Assembly: GCF_003626535.1 (NCBI RefSeq)
Contig: NZ_RBAL01000021.1
Span: 49,113-113,112, forward strand
DNA: 64,000 nucleotides
Source: Streptomyces hoynatensis
GTDB taxonomy: Bacteria > Actinomycetota > Actinomycetes > Streptomycetales > Streptomycetaceae
Reading direction: 5' to 3'
Shown: one piece after another, positions 44,523 through 52,920 of the stretch
Layout: the number at the start of each line of letters is the position of its first letter
Position numbering within the stretch: position 1 is the first letter of the stretch
Made by a program: the position numbers and the translations under genes
The notes under the pieces: generated by a model
What the model was told of the DNA's origin: nothing
Databases searched by the model: none
Seen by the model: the letters and a program-made list of their open reading frames with translations, nothing else

Positions 44523-45178
44523 TTCGCGTGCTGATCGCCGACGACGACGCGCTGGTCCGGGCCGGTCTCGGGCTGATCCTCGGCGCGGACCCGGGCATCG
44601 AGGTGGTCGGCGAGGCGGCGGACGGCGCCGCCGCGGTGGAGGCGGCCAGGAGCCTGCGGCCGGATGTGGTGCTGATGGACATCCGGATGCCGAAGCTGGA
44701 CGGGCTGGCCGCCACCGAGGCGCTGCGCGCCAGGGCGGGAGGGCCGGCGATCATCGTCCTGACCACCTTCAACACCGACGACTACGTGCTGCGGGCGCTG
44801 CGCGCGGGGGCCAACGGCTTCCTGGTCAAGGACGTGCCGCCCACCGACTTCCTGCGGGCGGTGCGCTGCGTGGCCGCGGGCGAGTCGATGCTGTCGCCCG
44901 CGGTGACCACCCGGCTGATCCGCCACGTGGTGGAGGACGGGCGTTCCGGAGAGCGGCGCCGCAGGGCGGCCAGGGCCAGGGCGGCCCTCGGGGCGCTCGG
45001 CGACCGCGAACGGGACGTGGCGCTCGCGGTGGGACGGGGCAGATCGAACGCGGAGATCGCCGCCGAGCTCTACATGAGCGTGCCGACGGTGAAGACGTAC
45101 GTATCGCGCATCCTCACCAAGCTCGACTGCGACAACCGCGTGCAGGTGGCCATTCTCGTGCACGACGCGTCGGACTAG
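44498..45178 (+). CDS. NarL/FixJ-family response regulator
   Basis: Predicted 226 residues. Receiver domain with Asp at about 61 in DVVLMDIRMPKLDG, and a LuxR-type HTH (about 165-220) with ERDVALAVGRGRSNAEIAAELY. GTG at 44498 or, equally good, 44507. Partner of the kinase just upstream. Confidence 0.92.
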   Translation: MAAVAEDLIRVLIADDDALVRAGLGLILGADPGIEVVGEAADGAAAVEAARSLRPDVVLMDIRMPKLDGLAATEALRARAGGPAIIVLTTFNTDDYVLRALRAGANGFLVKDVPPTDFLRAVRCVAAGESMLSPAVTTRLIRHVVEDGRSGERRRRAARARAALGALGDRERDVALAVGRGRSNAEIAAELYMSVPTVKTYVSRILTKLDCDNRVQVAILVHDASD

Positions 45179-45187
45179 GCTTACTGT

Positions 45188-45772
45188 GTGTCGCTCCACG
45201 GTACGGACGCGTATCTGTACGTGCGGGACCTTCCGCCCTTGGTGGCCCGGGCGGTGAAGGTGGCCAGGGAACAGGGGTTCGCCTACTCCTGCCGTCCCGA
45301 GGAGGGCCGTCTGCTGCACGCGCTCGCCGGCGGGGCCCCGGCGCGGATCGGCGAGACGGGCACGGGCTGCGGGGTGGGCCTGGCCTGGCTCGCGACGGCG
45401 GCCGGGCCGAACGTCCGGCTGGTCAGCGTGGAGCGCGACCCCCTGCTCGCCGGCCTGGCGCGGGAGATCTTCGCGCACGACCCGCGGGTGCAGGTGGTGT
45501 GCGGGGAGTGGCGGGAGATCTGCGGGTACGGCCCGTTCGATCTGCTGGTGCTCGACGGCGGGGGAGGAGGCAAGAGCGGCGACGAGCCCGCCGACCCGGG
45601 CGAGTTGCTCGTTCCCGGCGGGACGGTGGTCATCGACGACTTCACCCCCGGCCGGGCCGAAGCAGACCCCGCGCGGCGGTACTGGCTGGAGCACCCGGCC
45701 CTGCGGGCCGTCGAGCTGCGGCTGGCGGGCGATCTGAGCACCCTGGTGGGGGTCAGGCGGCCGGCTCGCTGA
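45188..45772 (+). CDS. Class I SAM-dependent (O-)methyltransferase-like protein
   Basis: Predicted 194 residues. Motif I reads GETGTGCGVGLAWLA near 55; LVSVERDP and FDLLVLDGGG follow, and DDFTPGR sits near the position of the O-methyltransferase acid residue. GTG start. Its 3' end overlaps the end of the convergent MerR gene by 20 bp. Substrate unknown. Confidence 0.8.
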   Translation: MSLHGTDAYLYVRDLPPLVARAVKVAREQGFAYSCRPEEGRLLHALAGGAPARIGETGTGCGVGLAWLATAAGPNVRLVSVERDPLLAGLAREIFAHDPRVQVVCGEWREICGYGPFDLLVLDGGGGGKSGDEPADPGELLVPGGTVVIDDFTPGRAEADPARRYWLEHPALRAVELRLAGDLSTLVGVRRPAR

Positions 45773-46184
45773 GCCGCCCCGCGGGCGCCGCCGCGCGGGG
45801 TGCGGCCTCGCCCTCGCCCGCCTCCGCCTCGCCCGCCTCCCCGGCGGCGATGACCTTGTCGAGCAGGGAGCGCGAGTGCCGCAAATCCTCGATCGCCCTG
45901 GTCATCCGCCGGCGTTCCTCCCGCAGGTCGGCGACGAGTTCGGGGCAGACGGGCACCAGCCGCTCGCCTTCGTCCGCCAGGCAGGGCAGCATCCGGGCGA
46001 TGGCGCAGGTGCTCAGCCCGGCGCCGAGTAGCGCGCGGACGCGGCGGACGGTCTCTACGTCGGCCTCGCGGTAGACGCGGTAGCCGCTCGGCAGGCGTTC
46101 CGGGCGCAGCAGGCCCTGTTCCTCGTAGTAGCGCAGCAGCCGTTCGCTCACGCCGGTCCTGCGGACCATCTCCCCGATGCGCAT
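45753..46184 (-). CDS. MerR-family regulator
   Basis: Predicted 143 residues. N-terminal winged HTH (MRIGEMVRRTGVSERLLRYYEEQGLL), a dimerisation helix, and an Ala/Glu/Gly-rich tail. A cysteine pair near residues 60 and 67 (STCAIARMLPCLADEGERLVPVCPEL, shown in part) could bind metal or react with thiol. Divergent from the cysteine hydrolase, which it may regulate. Confidence 0.88.
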   Translation of the reverse strand: MRIGEMVRRTGVSERLLRYYEEQGLLRPERLPSGYRVYREADVETVRRVRALLGAGLSTCAIARMLPCLADEGERLVPVCPELVADLREERRRMTRAIEDLRHSRSLLDKVIAAGEAGEAEAGEGEAAPRAAAPAGRLSEPAA

Positions 46185-46341
46185 CGGCAGCGTCTCCCCG
46201 GTCCCCGGAGCTCCTCCGGAAAGTCTGACATCTATGTGAGACCTTACCTCCTTCCGCCGAGGCGGGGTGGGGCCTTCCGGGGCGAACCGCGGGGCGCCGC
46301 GGCCGTGTTCGGATTCGAACGTGTGTGCTAGTCTGTGGGGT

Positions 46342-46851
46342 GTGAGTGACGCCCTGCTTCTCGTGGATGTGCAGCGCAACATGCTGCTTCCCCCCGCGCC
46401 CGTGCTCGGCGCGGCCCGGGTGGGGGCCAGGCTCGGGCGGCTTCTCGAAGCGGCGCGGGCCGCGAAGGTGCCCGTGTTCCACGTGCGCAACTGCGGTCCC
46501 GAGGGCGAGCCCGACGAGCCGGGCGCCGCGGGCTGGGAGCTGGTGCACGAGGTGCGCCGGGGCGAGCGCGTGGTGGACAAGGGGGAGTGTGACGCCTTCG
46601 AGGGCACGGCCCTGGGTGAACTGCTGCCGGCCGGGGCCGAGTTGGTGGTGGCCGGGATGCAGAGCGAGTTCTGTGTGCGGGGCACGGCGCTCGGTGCGCT
46701 GCGGCGCGGGCACCGGGTCGCGCTGATCCGGGGCGCGCATGCCACGTATGACGCGGCCGTTCCGGCGGCCGTGGAGGAGGAGCTGCGCGCGGCAGGCGTC
46801 CTCGTCGCGGATTCGGCGCGCTTCGAGGGCGGCGCCCGGCCCGGCGAGTGA
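46342..46851 (+). CDS. Isochorismatase-like cysteine hydrolase
   Basis: Predicted 169 residues with the catalytic triad Asp9 (LVDVQRN), Lys80 (VDKGECDAF) and Cys111 (MQSEFCVRG), as in nicotinamidase/isochorismatase relatives. A TAGTCT -10-like hexamer at 46329-46334 lies 7 bp before the GTG start, so the mRNA may be leaderless. Substrate unknown. Confidence 0.88.
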   Translation: MSDALLLVDVQRNMLLPPAPVLGAARVGARLGRLLEAARAAKVPVFHVRNCGPEGEPDEPGAAGWELVHEVRRGERVVDKGECDAFEGTALGELLPAGAELVVAGMQSEFCVRGTALGALRRGHRVALIRGAHATYDAAVPAAVEEELRAAGVLVADSARFEGGARPGE

Positions 46852-46853
46852 CA

Positions 46854-46882
46854 CGTCCCCGGCCCCCTGCGGGCCGGGGACG
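46854..46882 (+). terminator. Terminator after the cysteine hydrolase gene
   Basis: Perfect 12-bp stem (46854-46865 with 46871-46882) and 5-nt loop. Confidence 0.85.
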
Positions 46883-47074
46883 ATTGCCGCGCTCCTCCCC
46901 GCCCCCCTTCCCCGCCTCCTCGCCGTACCGTCCTCGCCTCCCCGCCGTTGCGGTCCCCGCCTTCTTCCCGGTCCCGGTCCCGGTCCCGGTCTGGTCCCGT
47001 GGCCGGGCGCCGGAGTCGGTGGCTCCTCGGCCCTTGAAGAGCTTACGCTGTACGCCTATCCTGGTGCGCGCCAT

Positions 47075-47093
47075 ACCCCTACCTGGTAGGGGT
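47075..47093. promoter_or_regulatory. Metal-sensor-type operator upstream of the YHS gene
   Basis: ACCCCTACC-T-GGTAGGGGT is a perfect 9-bp inverted repeat, ~59 bp before the start codon. G/C-tract palindromes of this form are typical of copper sensors of the CsoR family, though the spacing is wider than in the TACCC-N5-GGGTA sites I know for Streptomyces CsoR. Confidence 0.6.
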
Positions 47094-47151
47094 GTCATCT
47101 CCGTGTGCTCAGACCCTCGGGGACGTCCGGGGCAGAGGGGAGCCGACGCGC

Positions 47152-47796
47152 ATGATGTTCACCGAGGTGTTCGTGCCCAAGGGCATGTTCACGCGCGAGC
47201 AACTCGACCGCCTCGCCCGGCGGCTCACCACCCACGGGCTGCACGACGGGCCCCGGGAGCGCGGCGAGCCGGGCGCGGAGCGCGCCGACCCGGGAGTGCT
47301 CGACTTCCTGGAGAGCATCACCCACGTGGTCGTGCACGAGGTGGGCACCTGGGTTGCCGGCGGCCGTCCGCTCGGCCCGGGGCAACCCCCGCGCTACGTC
47401 GTCCGGATCCACGTGCCGGGACCCTGGCGCAAGGAGCTGAGCGAACAGCTCGTGGTCCGGGTGACCCGCGCCCTGGCCGAGTTCGACGGCGATCCTGAGC
47501 GGCTGTACCGGGAGCCGCACGCCGAGGTGCACGTGCTGGGCGTGCCCGAGGGCGGCTACGGCGCGTTCGGGCGCGTGATCGGCGAGTCCGCCATGTCCGA
47601 GCTCATCAGCGCGGCGGTCAGGGGAGAGGGCAAGGCCCCGCCCGGCATGGCCGTCGACCCGGTCTGCGGGGCGACCGTCCCGCTCGCCGGGCCGGCCGCC
47701 GTCACCGCCGAGGTGGCCGGGACGCGTTACGGCTTCTGCTGCCCCGGCTGCCGGCGCACCTTCCTGGCGCGCCGCGAGGCGGCGGGGCGGCCGTGA
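47152..47796 (+). CDS. Tautomerase-like protein with C-terminal YHS metal-binding domain
   Basis: Predicted 214 residues. N-terminal region (1-150) has RIHVPGPWRKELSEQLVVRVTRAL and HVLGVPEGGYG, suggesting the tautomerase fold. The last ~45 residues are a YHS domain: DPVCGATVPLAG and RYGFCCPGCRRTFLARRE with three conserved-type cysteines. YHS domains occur in copper-handling ATPases and toluene monooxygenase partners. Together with the operator upstream I infer a role in metal handling. GAGGGGAG site before the ATG. Confidence 0.75.
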   Translation: MMFTEVFVPKGMFTREQLDRLARRLTTHGLHDGPRERGEPGAERADPGVLDFLESITHVVVHEVGTWVAGGRPLGPGQPPRYVVRIHVPGPWRKELSEQLVVRVTRALAEFDGDPERLYREPHAEVHVLGVPEGGYGAFGRVIGESAMSELISAAVRGEGKAPPGMAVDPVCGATVPLAGPAAVTAEVAGTRYGFCCPGCRRTFLARREAAGRP

Positions 47797-47817
47797 CCGG
47801 GCGGCGCCGCCCCCGGG

Positions 47818-48816
47818 TCAGCCGAGGGTGGCGACCATCAGGGCCTTGATGGTGTGCATGCGGTTCTCCGCCTGGTCGAAGACGATCGAGTGGGCGGACT
47901 CGAACACCTCGTCGGTGACCTCGAGGGAGTCCAGCCCGTGCCTGGCGTGGATCTCCCGCCCCACCTCGGTGCCCAGGTCGTGGAACGCGGGCAGGCAGTG
48001 CAGGAACTTCACCTCGGCGTTGCCCGTGGCGCGCAGGGTGTCCATGGTGACGGCGTACGGCCGCAGCAGCGCGATCCGCTCGTCCCACACCTCCTTGGGC
48101 TCGCCGAGCGAGACCCAGACGTCCGTGGCGACGAAGTCCGCGCCCGCCACGCCCTCTTCGACCTGCTCGGTGAGCGTGATCCGCGCGCCGGTGCGTTCGG
48201 CCAGGTGCCGGGCCTCCGCCTGGACCCCGGCCTCGGGCCACAGCCCCCGCGGCGCCACGATCCGCACGTCCATGCCGAGCAGGGCGCCGGTGACGAGGTA
48301 GGAGTTGCCCATGTTGTTGCGGGCGTCGCCGGTGTAGGCGAAGGCGATCTCGGGCAGGGGCTTCGCGGTGTGCTCGGTCATCGTCAGCACGTCCGCGAGC
48401 ATCTGCGTGGGGTGCCAGGCGTCGGTCAGGCCGTTGTAGACCGGGACCCCGGCGTACGCGGCCAGCTCCTCGACCGTCTCCTGGGCGGCCCCCCGGTACT
48501 GGATGGCGTCGAACATCCGGCCCAGCACCCGGGCGGTGTCCCGTGCCGACTCCTTGTGGCCGATGTGGGAGCCGGAGGGGTCGAGGCAGGTGGTGGACGC
48601 CCCCTGCTGGGCGGCGGCCACCTCGAAGGCGCAGCGCGTCCTCGTCGAGCTCTTCTCGAAGATCAGCGCGATGTGCCTGCCGCCGAGCAGCTGCCGCTCC
48701 CGGCCCGCGCGCCTGGCGGCCTTCAGCTCGCCCGCCAGGTCGACCAGGGACCTGAACTCCTCGGGGCTGAGGTCGAGCTCCCGCAGGAGACTCCGTCCGG
48801 TGAGTTCCGTTCCCAT
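47818..48816 (-). CDS. arcB: Ornithine carbamoyltransferase
   Basis: Predicted 332 residues. Carbamoyl-phosphate site SSTRTRCAFE near 58, FHVMG-type and HCLPAFHD near 273 with the catalytic cysteine. Next to arginine deiminase it is most likely the catabolic enzyme (citrulline to ornithine plus carbamoyl phosphate), but it could also serve biosynthesis. It is downstream of arcA on the minus strand across a 92-bp spacer with an AT-rich, ATGC-rich element. Confidence 0.93.
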   Translation of the reverse strand: MGTELTGRSLLRELDLSPEEFRSLVDLAGELKAARRAGRERQLLGGRHIALIFEKSSTRTRCAFEVAAAQQGASTTCLDPSGSHIGHKESARDTARVLGRMFDAIQYRGAAQETVEELAAYAGVPVYNGLTDAWHPTQMLADVLTMTEHTAKPLPEIAFAYTGDARNNMGNSYLVTGALLGMDVRIVAPRGLWPEAGVQAEARHLAERTGARITLTEQVEEGVAGADFVATDVWVSLGEPKEVWDERIALLRPYAVTMDTLRATGNAEVKFLHCLPAFHDLGTEVGREIHARHGLDSLEVTDEVFESAHSIVFDQAENRMHTIKALMVATLG

Positions 48817-48870
48817 GGCGGCCTCCGTGTGCCGGTAGGTCGGCGGTGCGACCCTGATGAGGTGCGGCCG

Positions 48871-48904
48871 TAATCATATGCGTAAATCCACATGCCTATG
48901 CAAG
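48871..48904. promoter_or_regulatory. ATGC-rich element upstream of the carbamoyltransferase gene (possible ARG box)
   Basis: TAATCATATGCGTAAATCCA followed by CATGCCTATGCAAG holds three ATGC words in a stretch of clearly lower G+C, 55-90 bp before the start codon. ArgR operators in streptomycetes are built of similar TGCAT/ATGCA words. Confidence 0.35.
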
Positions 48905-48908
48905 TCCG

Positions 48909-50144
48909 TCAGCTGACCGGATCCCGCTCCACCGGGCAGCTCATGCACCGCGGCCCGCCCCTCCCGCGCCCCAGTTCGCTCCCCGCCACTTCCAGCACCT
49001 CGAAGCCCTGGGCCCGCAGGTGGGCGTTGGCCGTGACGGTCCGCTCGTACGCCACCACCACGCCCGGCTCGACGGCCAGCACGTTGCACCCGTCGTCCCA
49101 CTGCTCCCGCTCGGCCGAGTGCACGTCCTGAACCGGAGTCAGCACCCGGATGGCGCCGATCCCCAGGGCCGCCGCGATCGCCCGGTGCATGTGCTCGGGC
49201 GGGTGGTCGGTGACCTTGAGCTCCTGCCCGTCGCCGCCCGGCTCGATCGTGTAGGAGGGCAGCATGCCCAGCCCCGCGTACTGGGTGAACGTCTCCCCGT
49301 CGACCATCGTCAGGACCGTGTCCAGGTGCATGAAGGCCCGTCGCTTCGGCATGTCGAGCGCCACGATGGTCCGCGCGGAGCCGGCCTCGAACAGGCGCTT
49401 CGCCAGCAGCTCCACCGCCTGCGGCGTGGTCCGCTCGCTGAGCCCCACCAGCACCGCCCCGTTGCCGATGACCAGCACGTCCCCGCCCTCGATGGTGGAG
49501 GGATGCGCGCCCTGCCCCTCGGCCCAGGTGCGGAACTCGCCCGCCGCCGCCCCCGTGAACAGCGGGTGATGCCGGTAGATCGCCTCGAAGTGGACGCTCT
49601 CCCGCTGCCTGGCCGGCCAGCGCATCGCGTTGATGGCCACGCCGTCGTACACCCAGGCCGAGGTGTCGCGGGTGAAGATGTGGTTCGGCAGCGGGTTCAG
49701 CAGGAAGTCGTCGAGGCCCATCACGTGGAACCGCACCGAGGCCGGCGCCGGGTGCCGCTCCAGGTACTCCCGCTTCGTCACGCCCCCCACCAGCGCCTCG
49801 GCCAGCTCCCCGGTGGGCAGCGCGTCGAACGCGGCCCGCAGCGTGTCGGTGGCGAGCGGCCCGTACTCGCGCTCGTCGAAGACCCGGTCGAGCACCAGGG
49901 TGCGCGCCGCGGGCACGTCCAGGCTCTCCGTCAGCAGGTCCCCGAACAGGTGCACCTCGACCCCGCGCCCGCGCAGCAGGGCCGCGAACCGGTCGTGCTC
50001 CTCCTGCGCGCGGCGCACCCACAGGACGTCGTCGAACAGCAGGTCGGCCTTGTTGCTCGGCGTGAGCCGCTTCAGCTCAAGCCCCGGGCGGTGCAGGATC
50101 ACCCGGCGCAGCCGCCCGGTCTCCGAGTCGACGTGAAAGCTCAT
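48909..50144 (-). CDS. arcA: Arginine deiminase
   Basis: Predicted 411 residues. The catalytic cysteine is Cys400 in GGPRCMSCPVERDPV, and FTRDTSAWVYDG, HLDTVLTMVD and EGGDVLVIGNGAVLVG match the family. It converts arginine to citrulline and ammonia, feeding the carbamoyltransferase next door. Start at ATG 50144 with GGGGAC upstream. No carbamate kinase or arginine/ornithine antiporter is within the window, so the usual ATP-yielding pathway is incomplete here. Confidence 0.96.
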   Translation of the reverse strand: MSFHVDSETGRLRRVILHRPGLELKRLTPSNKADLLFDDVLWVRRAQEEHDRFAALLRGRGVEVHLFGDLLTESLDVPAARTLVLDRVFDEREYGPLATDTLRAAFDALPTGELAEALVGGVTKREYLERHPAPASVRFHVMGLDDFLLNPLPNHIFTRDTSAWVYDGVAINAMRWPARQRESVHFEAIYRHHPLFTGAAAGEFRTWAEGQGAHPSTIEGGDVLVIGNGAVLVGLSERTTPQAVELLAKRLFEAGSARTIVALDMPKRRAFMHLDTVLTMVDGETFTQYAGLGMLPSYTIEPGGDGQELKVTDHPPEHMHRAIAAALGIGAIRVLTPVQDVHSAEREQWDDGCNVLAVEPGVVVAYERTVTANAHLRAQGFEVLEVAGSELGRGRGGPRCMSCPVERDPVS

Positions 50145-50437
50145 GTCCCCATTCTGGGGGCTGAACGGCCCCGGGCGAGGGGCCGGGGCCCGCCCCGGCC
50201 CTCCTGCCTCCGGCGGGCCGACCGGGGCGCGCGCGACATCTCGTGCGGCGCGGGTGCGCGACGGCGGGCAGAACACGACAGCGGCCGGGCACGCGGGCGG
50301 CCCGGGCAGGCGGGGCGGGCAGAACACGACGGCGGCCCGGGCACGCTGGTGACCCGGGCACGCGGGCGGCCCGGGCGGCAGGGCGGGGCGCCCCGCGGGA
50401 GCGGGGCACGGGAGACGGCGGGACGCGGTCCGTCCGT

Positions 50438-51277
50438 TCAGCTCATCAGCTCGTTGAGCCTCCGGGAGCCGTGTGCCCCGGCCAGTTCCGTGTAGGTGCC
50501 CGCGGTCAGCAGCTCCCGCGCGGCGCGGTCGGCCAGCGAGTAGGCGGCCTGGGCCAGCCCCGAGCCGACGCTGATCCGCCTGGCCCCGGCGGCGGCCAGC
50601 TCCGCGACGGGCGGGGCGCCGGGGCCCGCCAGCACGTTCAGCGGCGCGTCGAGCCCGGCCGCGAGCTCGGCGACCAGCGCGGGCTCCGTGACGCCGGGCA
50701 CGAACACGCCGTCCGCGCCCGCCGCCAGGTATGCCGCCGCGCGCGTCAGCGTCTCCCGCACCGCCTCGGGGCGCGGCAGCTCCCTGCCGCGCAGGAACAC
50801 GTCGACCCGCGCGTTGACGAACACCGGAACGCCCAGCGCCTCGCCCGCCTTCCTGGCGGCCGCCAGGCGCTCGGCCTGGTCCGTCACGGCCCGCAGCGGG
50901 ACGGGCCCGCCGTGGTGGCTGTCCTCCAGGTTCACGCCGACCGCCCCCGCCTCGACCACGGCCCGCACCGTCTCGCCCACGCCGGCCGGGTCCTCGGCGA
51001 AGCCGCTCTCGACGTCCGCCGTCACGGGCACCTCGACCGCGGCGGCGACCCTGGCCACCAGGCCGAGCGCGAGGTCACGGGCCAGGCGGTCCCCGTCGGG
51101 GGCGCCGAGCGACCAGGCCACCCCGGAGCTCGTGGTGGCGACGGCCGCGGCTCCGGCCGCCTGGACGATCCTGGCGCTGGCCGCGTCCCAGGCGTTGGGC
51201 AGGACCAGGGGAGCGGGGCCCTGGTGCAGTGCGTGAAAGAGCCGGGCCCTGGCCGAGAGGTCGGTGTGCTGCGTCAT
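50438..51277 (-). CDS. Isocitrate lyase / PEP mutase family protein
   Basis: Predicted 279 residues. TIM-barrel with PNAWDAASARIVQAAG near 27, PVTADVESGF near 84 and GVNLEDS near 112. The KKCGH loop of isocitrate lyase is absent, so it is a PEP-mutase-like C-C lyase/hydrolase such as oxaloacetate or 2-methylisocitrate-type lyase. Start at ATG 51277. Divergent from the Nramp-like gene. Confidence 0.88.
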   Translation of the reverse strand: MTQHTDLSARARLFHALHQGPAPLVLPNAWDAASARIVQAAGAAAVATTSSGVAWSLGAPDGDRLARDLALGLVARVAAAVEVPVTADVESGFAEDPAGVGETVRAVVEAGAVGVNLEDSHHGGPVPLRAVTDQAERLAAARKAGEALGVPVFVNARVDVFLRGRELPRPEAVRETLTRAAAYLAAGADGVFVPGVTEPALVAELAAGLDAPLNVLAGPGAPPVAELAAAGARRISVGSGLAQAAYSLADRAARELLTAGTYTELAGAHGSRRLNELMS

Positions 51278-51410
51278 GCGGGCAAGTACAGCAGGCCGGG
51301 CCGGTTCGGTCCGGCGGTTTTCCGCCGGGGCCGTCACCGGGCCGCCCAATGAATCGTTCGCGTGTGCGTATTTTCCGGTGTTCTCCCGCGGCGGCTGGGC
51401 AGACTCCCTC

Positions 51411-52685
51411 GTGGCCACAACACATGAGGAAGCAGGACCCGAACTCCCCCGTACACGCTGGCGGTTGGTCGGTCCCGGCCTGGTGGTTGCGGCGACGGGA
51501 GTGGGCGCGGGCGACCTCGTCGCCACCACGGTGGCCGGGCAGCGCTACGGGTACACGCTGGTCTGGGCCGCGGTGCTCGGCTGCCTGATCAAGATCTCCC
51601 TCGCCGAGGCGACCGGCAGGTGGCACCTGGCCACCGGGACCACGATCTTCGACGGCTGGCGCTCGATCGGCCGCTGGCCCGTCGGCTACTTCGGCGTCTA
51701 CATCGTCGTCTGGGGCTTCGTCTACGGCGCGACGGCCATGTCGGCGAGCGGCCTGCCGCTGGTCGCGCTGTTCCCCGACGGACCCTCGCTGCGCACCTGG
51801 GGCATCCTCTGCGGGCTGCTCGGCCTGGTCAGCGTCTGGTTCAACCGCTACGCCGTCGTCGAGAAGCTGATGATGGGGCTCGTCGGCACGATGTTCGTGA
51901 TCGTCGTCGGCGTCGCGATCCGGGTCACGCCCGACCTCGGCGGCCTGGGGGCCGGGCTGTGGCCCACCCTGCCGCACGGCTCGGTGCTCTACACCCTGGG
52001 CCTCGTCGGCGGCGTCGGCGGCACCATCACGCTCGCCTCCTACGGCTACTGGGTGACGGCCAAGGGCTGGCGGGGGCCCTCGTGGATACCGATGATGCGC
52101 GTGGACAACCGCGTCGCCTACGCCACGACCGGCGTCTTCGTCCTCGCGATGCTGATCGTGGGCGCGGAGTTGCTGCACGCCACCGACGTGGCGCTGAACA
52201 GCGGGGACAAGGGCCTCGTCGACGTCGGCGACGTGCTGTCCGACCGGTTCGGCACGGCCACGGCCGACCTGTTCCTGGTGGGCTTCTTCGCCGCCTCCTT
52301 CAGCTCGGTGATCGGCGTCTGGCACGGCGTCAGCCTGCTGTTCGCCGACTTCGTCTCCCGGCTGCGGCCCGGCTCCGTGCCCGTCGGCGAGAACGGTGAG
52401 CCGCAGGCGGAGCGCTCCTGGCCCTTCCGGGCGTACCTGCTCTGGCTCACGTTCCCCCCGATGCCGCTGCTGTGGCTCGACCAGCCCGTGGGCCTGATCA
52501 TCACCTACGGCGTGCTCGGCGCGCTGTTCATGCCCTTCCTCGCGCTGACCCTGCTGTGGCTGCTGAACACCGACCGCGTCCCGCGCTCCTGGCGCAACGG
52601 ACTGTTCACCAACGTGGTGCTCTTCGGCTCGGGCGTCATGTTCCTGGTGCTGTGCGTGCGGCAGATCCAGGACCTGCCCTGGTAG
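51411..52685 (+). CDS. Nramp-family-like transporter
   Basis: Predicted 424 residues with about eleven membrane segments. TM1 reads GPGLVVAATGVGAGDLVATTV, i.e. GAGD in place of the DPGN metal-site motif of canonical Nramp Mn/Fe transporters; TM6 has GTITLASYGYW rather than the MPH motif. It therefore belongs to a diverged branch whose substrate may not be Mn2+ or Fe2+. GTG start at 51411. No neighbour helps with the substrate. Confidence 0.82.
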   Translation: MATTHEEAGPELPRTRWRLVGPGLVVAATGVGAGDLVATTVAGQRYGYTLVWAAVLGCLIKISLAEATGRWHLATGTTIFDGWRSIGRWPVGYFGVYIVVWGFVYGATAMSASGLPLVALFPDGPSLRTWGILCGLLGLVSVWFNRYAVVEKLMMGLVGTMFVIVVGVAIRVTPDLGGLGAGLWPTLPHGSVLYTLGLVGGVGGTITLASYGYWVTAKGWRGPSWIPMMRVDNRVAYATTGVFVLAMLIVGAELLHATDVALNSGDKGLVDVGDVLSDRFGTATADLFLVGFFAASFSSVIGVWHGVSLLFADFVSRLRPGSVPVGENGEPQAERSWPFRAYLLWLTFPPMPLLWLDQPVGLIITYGVLGALFMPFLALTLLWLLNTDRVPRSWRNGLFTNVVLFGSGVMFLVLCVRQIQDLPW

Positions 52686-52710
52686 GCGGGGGCCGGCGGG
52701 ACCGGCGGGC

Positions 52711-52911
52711 TCAGCGCTCGTCCCACCAGCGGTCGTCGCGCTCGCGCCGGTTGGCCGTGATCGCCGCCACCGGCGGGATGGCGGCGGCCACCACGCACAT
52801 CGCGATCGCCACCGGTACGGACCACAGCCGCACGACCGTCCAGGCGCTGACGAAGAGCGCCAGGCAGATGCCCATCAGCAGGAAGTACCGGCGACGGCGG
52901 CGGGCGTACAC
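52711..52911 (-). CDS. DUF3099 small membrane protein
   Basis: Predicted 66 residues: basic N-terminus (MYARRRRRYF), two hydrophobic segments (about 9-28 and 31-51) and a charged tail ending DDRWWDER. This is DUF3099, function unknown. Convergent with the Nramp-like gene. Confidence 0.82.
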   Translation of the reverse strand: MYARRRRRYFLLMGICLALFVSAWTVVRLWSVPVAIAMCVVAAAIPPVAAITANRRERDDRWWDER

Positions 52912-52920
52912 GCTTCCAGG

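Larger units (their letters stand above)
46852..47151. other. 300-bp spacer between the cysteine hydrolase and the YHS protein
   Basis: Contains a terminator (46854-46882), a short tandem TCCCGG array (four units, 46966-46989) and the operator-like inverted repeat at 47075-47093. No ORF is supported. Confidence 0.7.
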
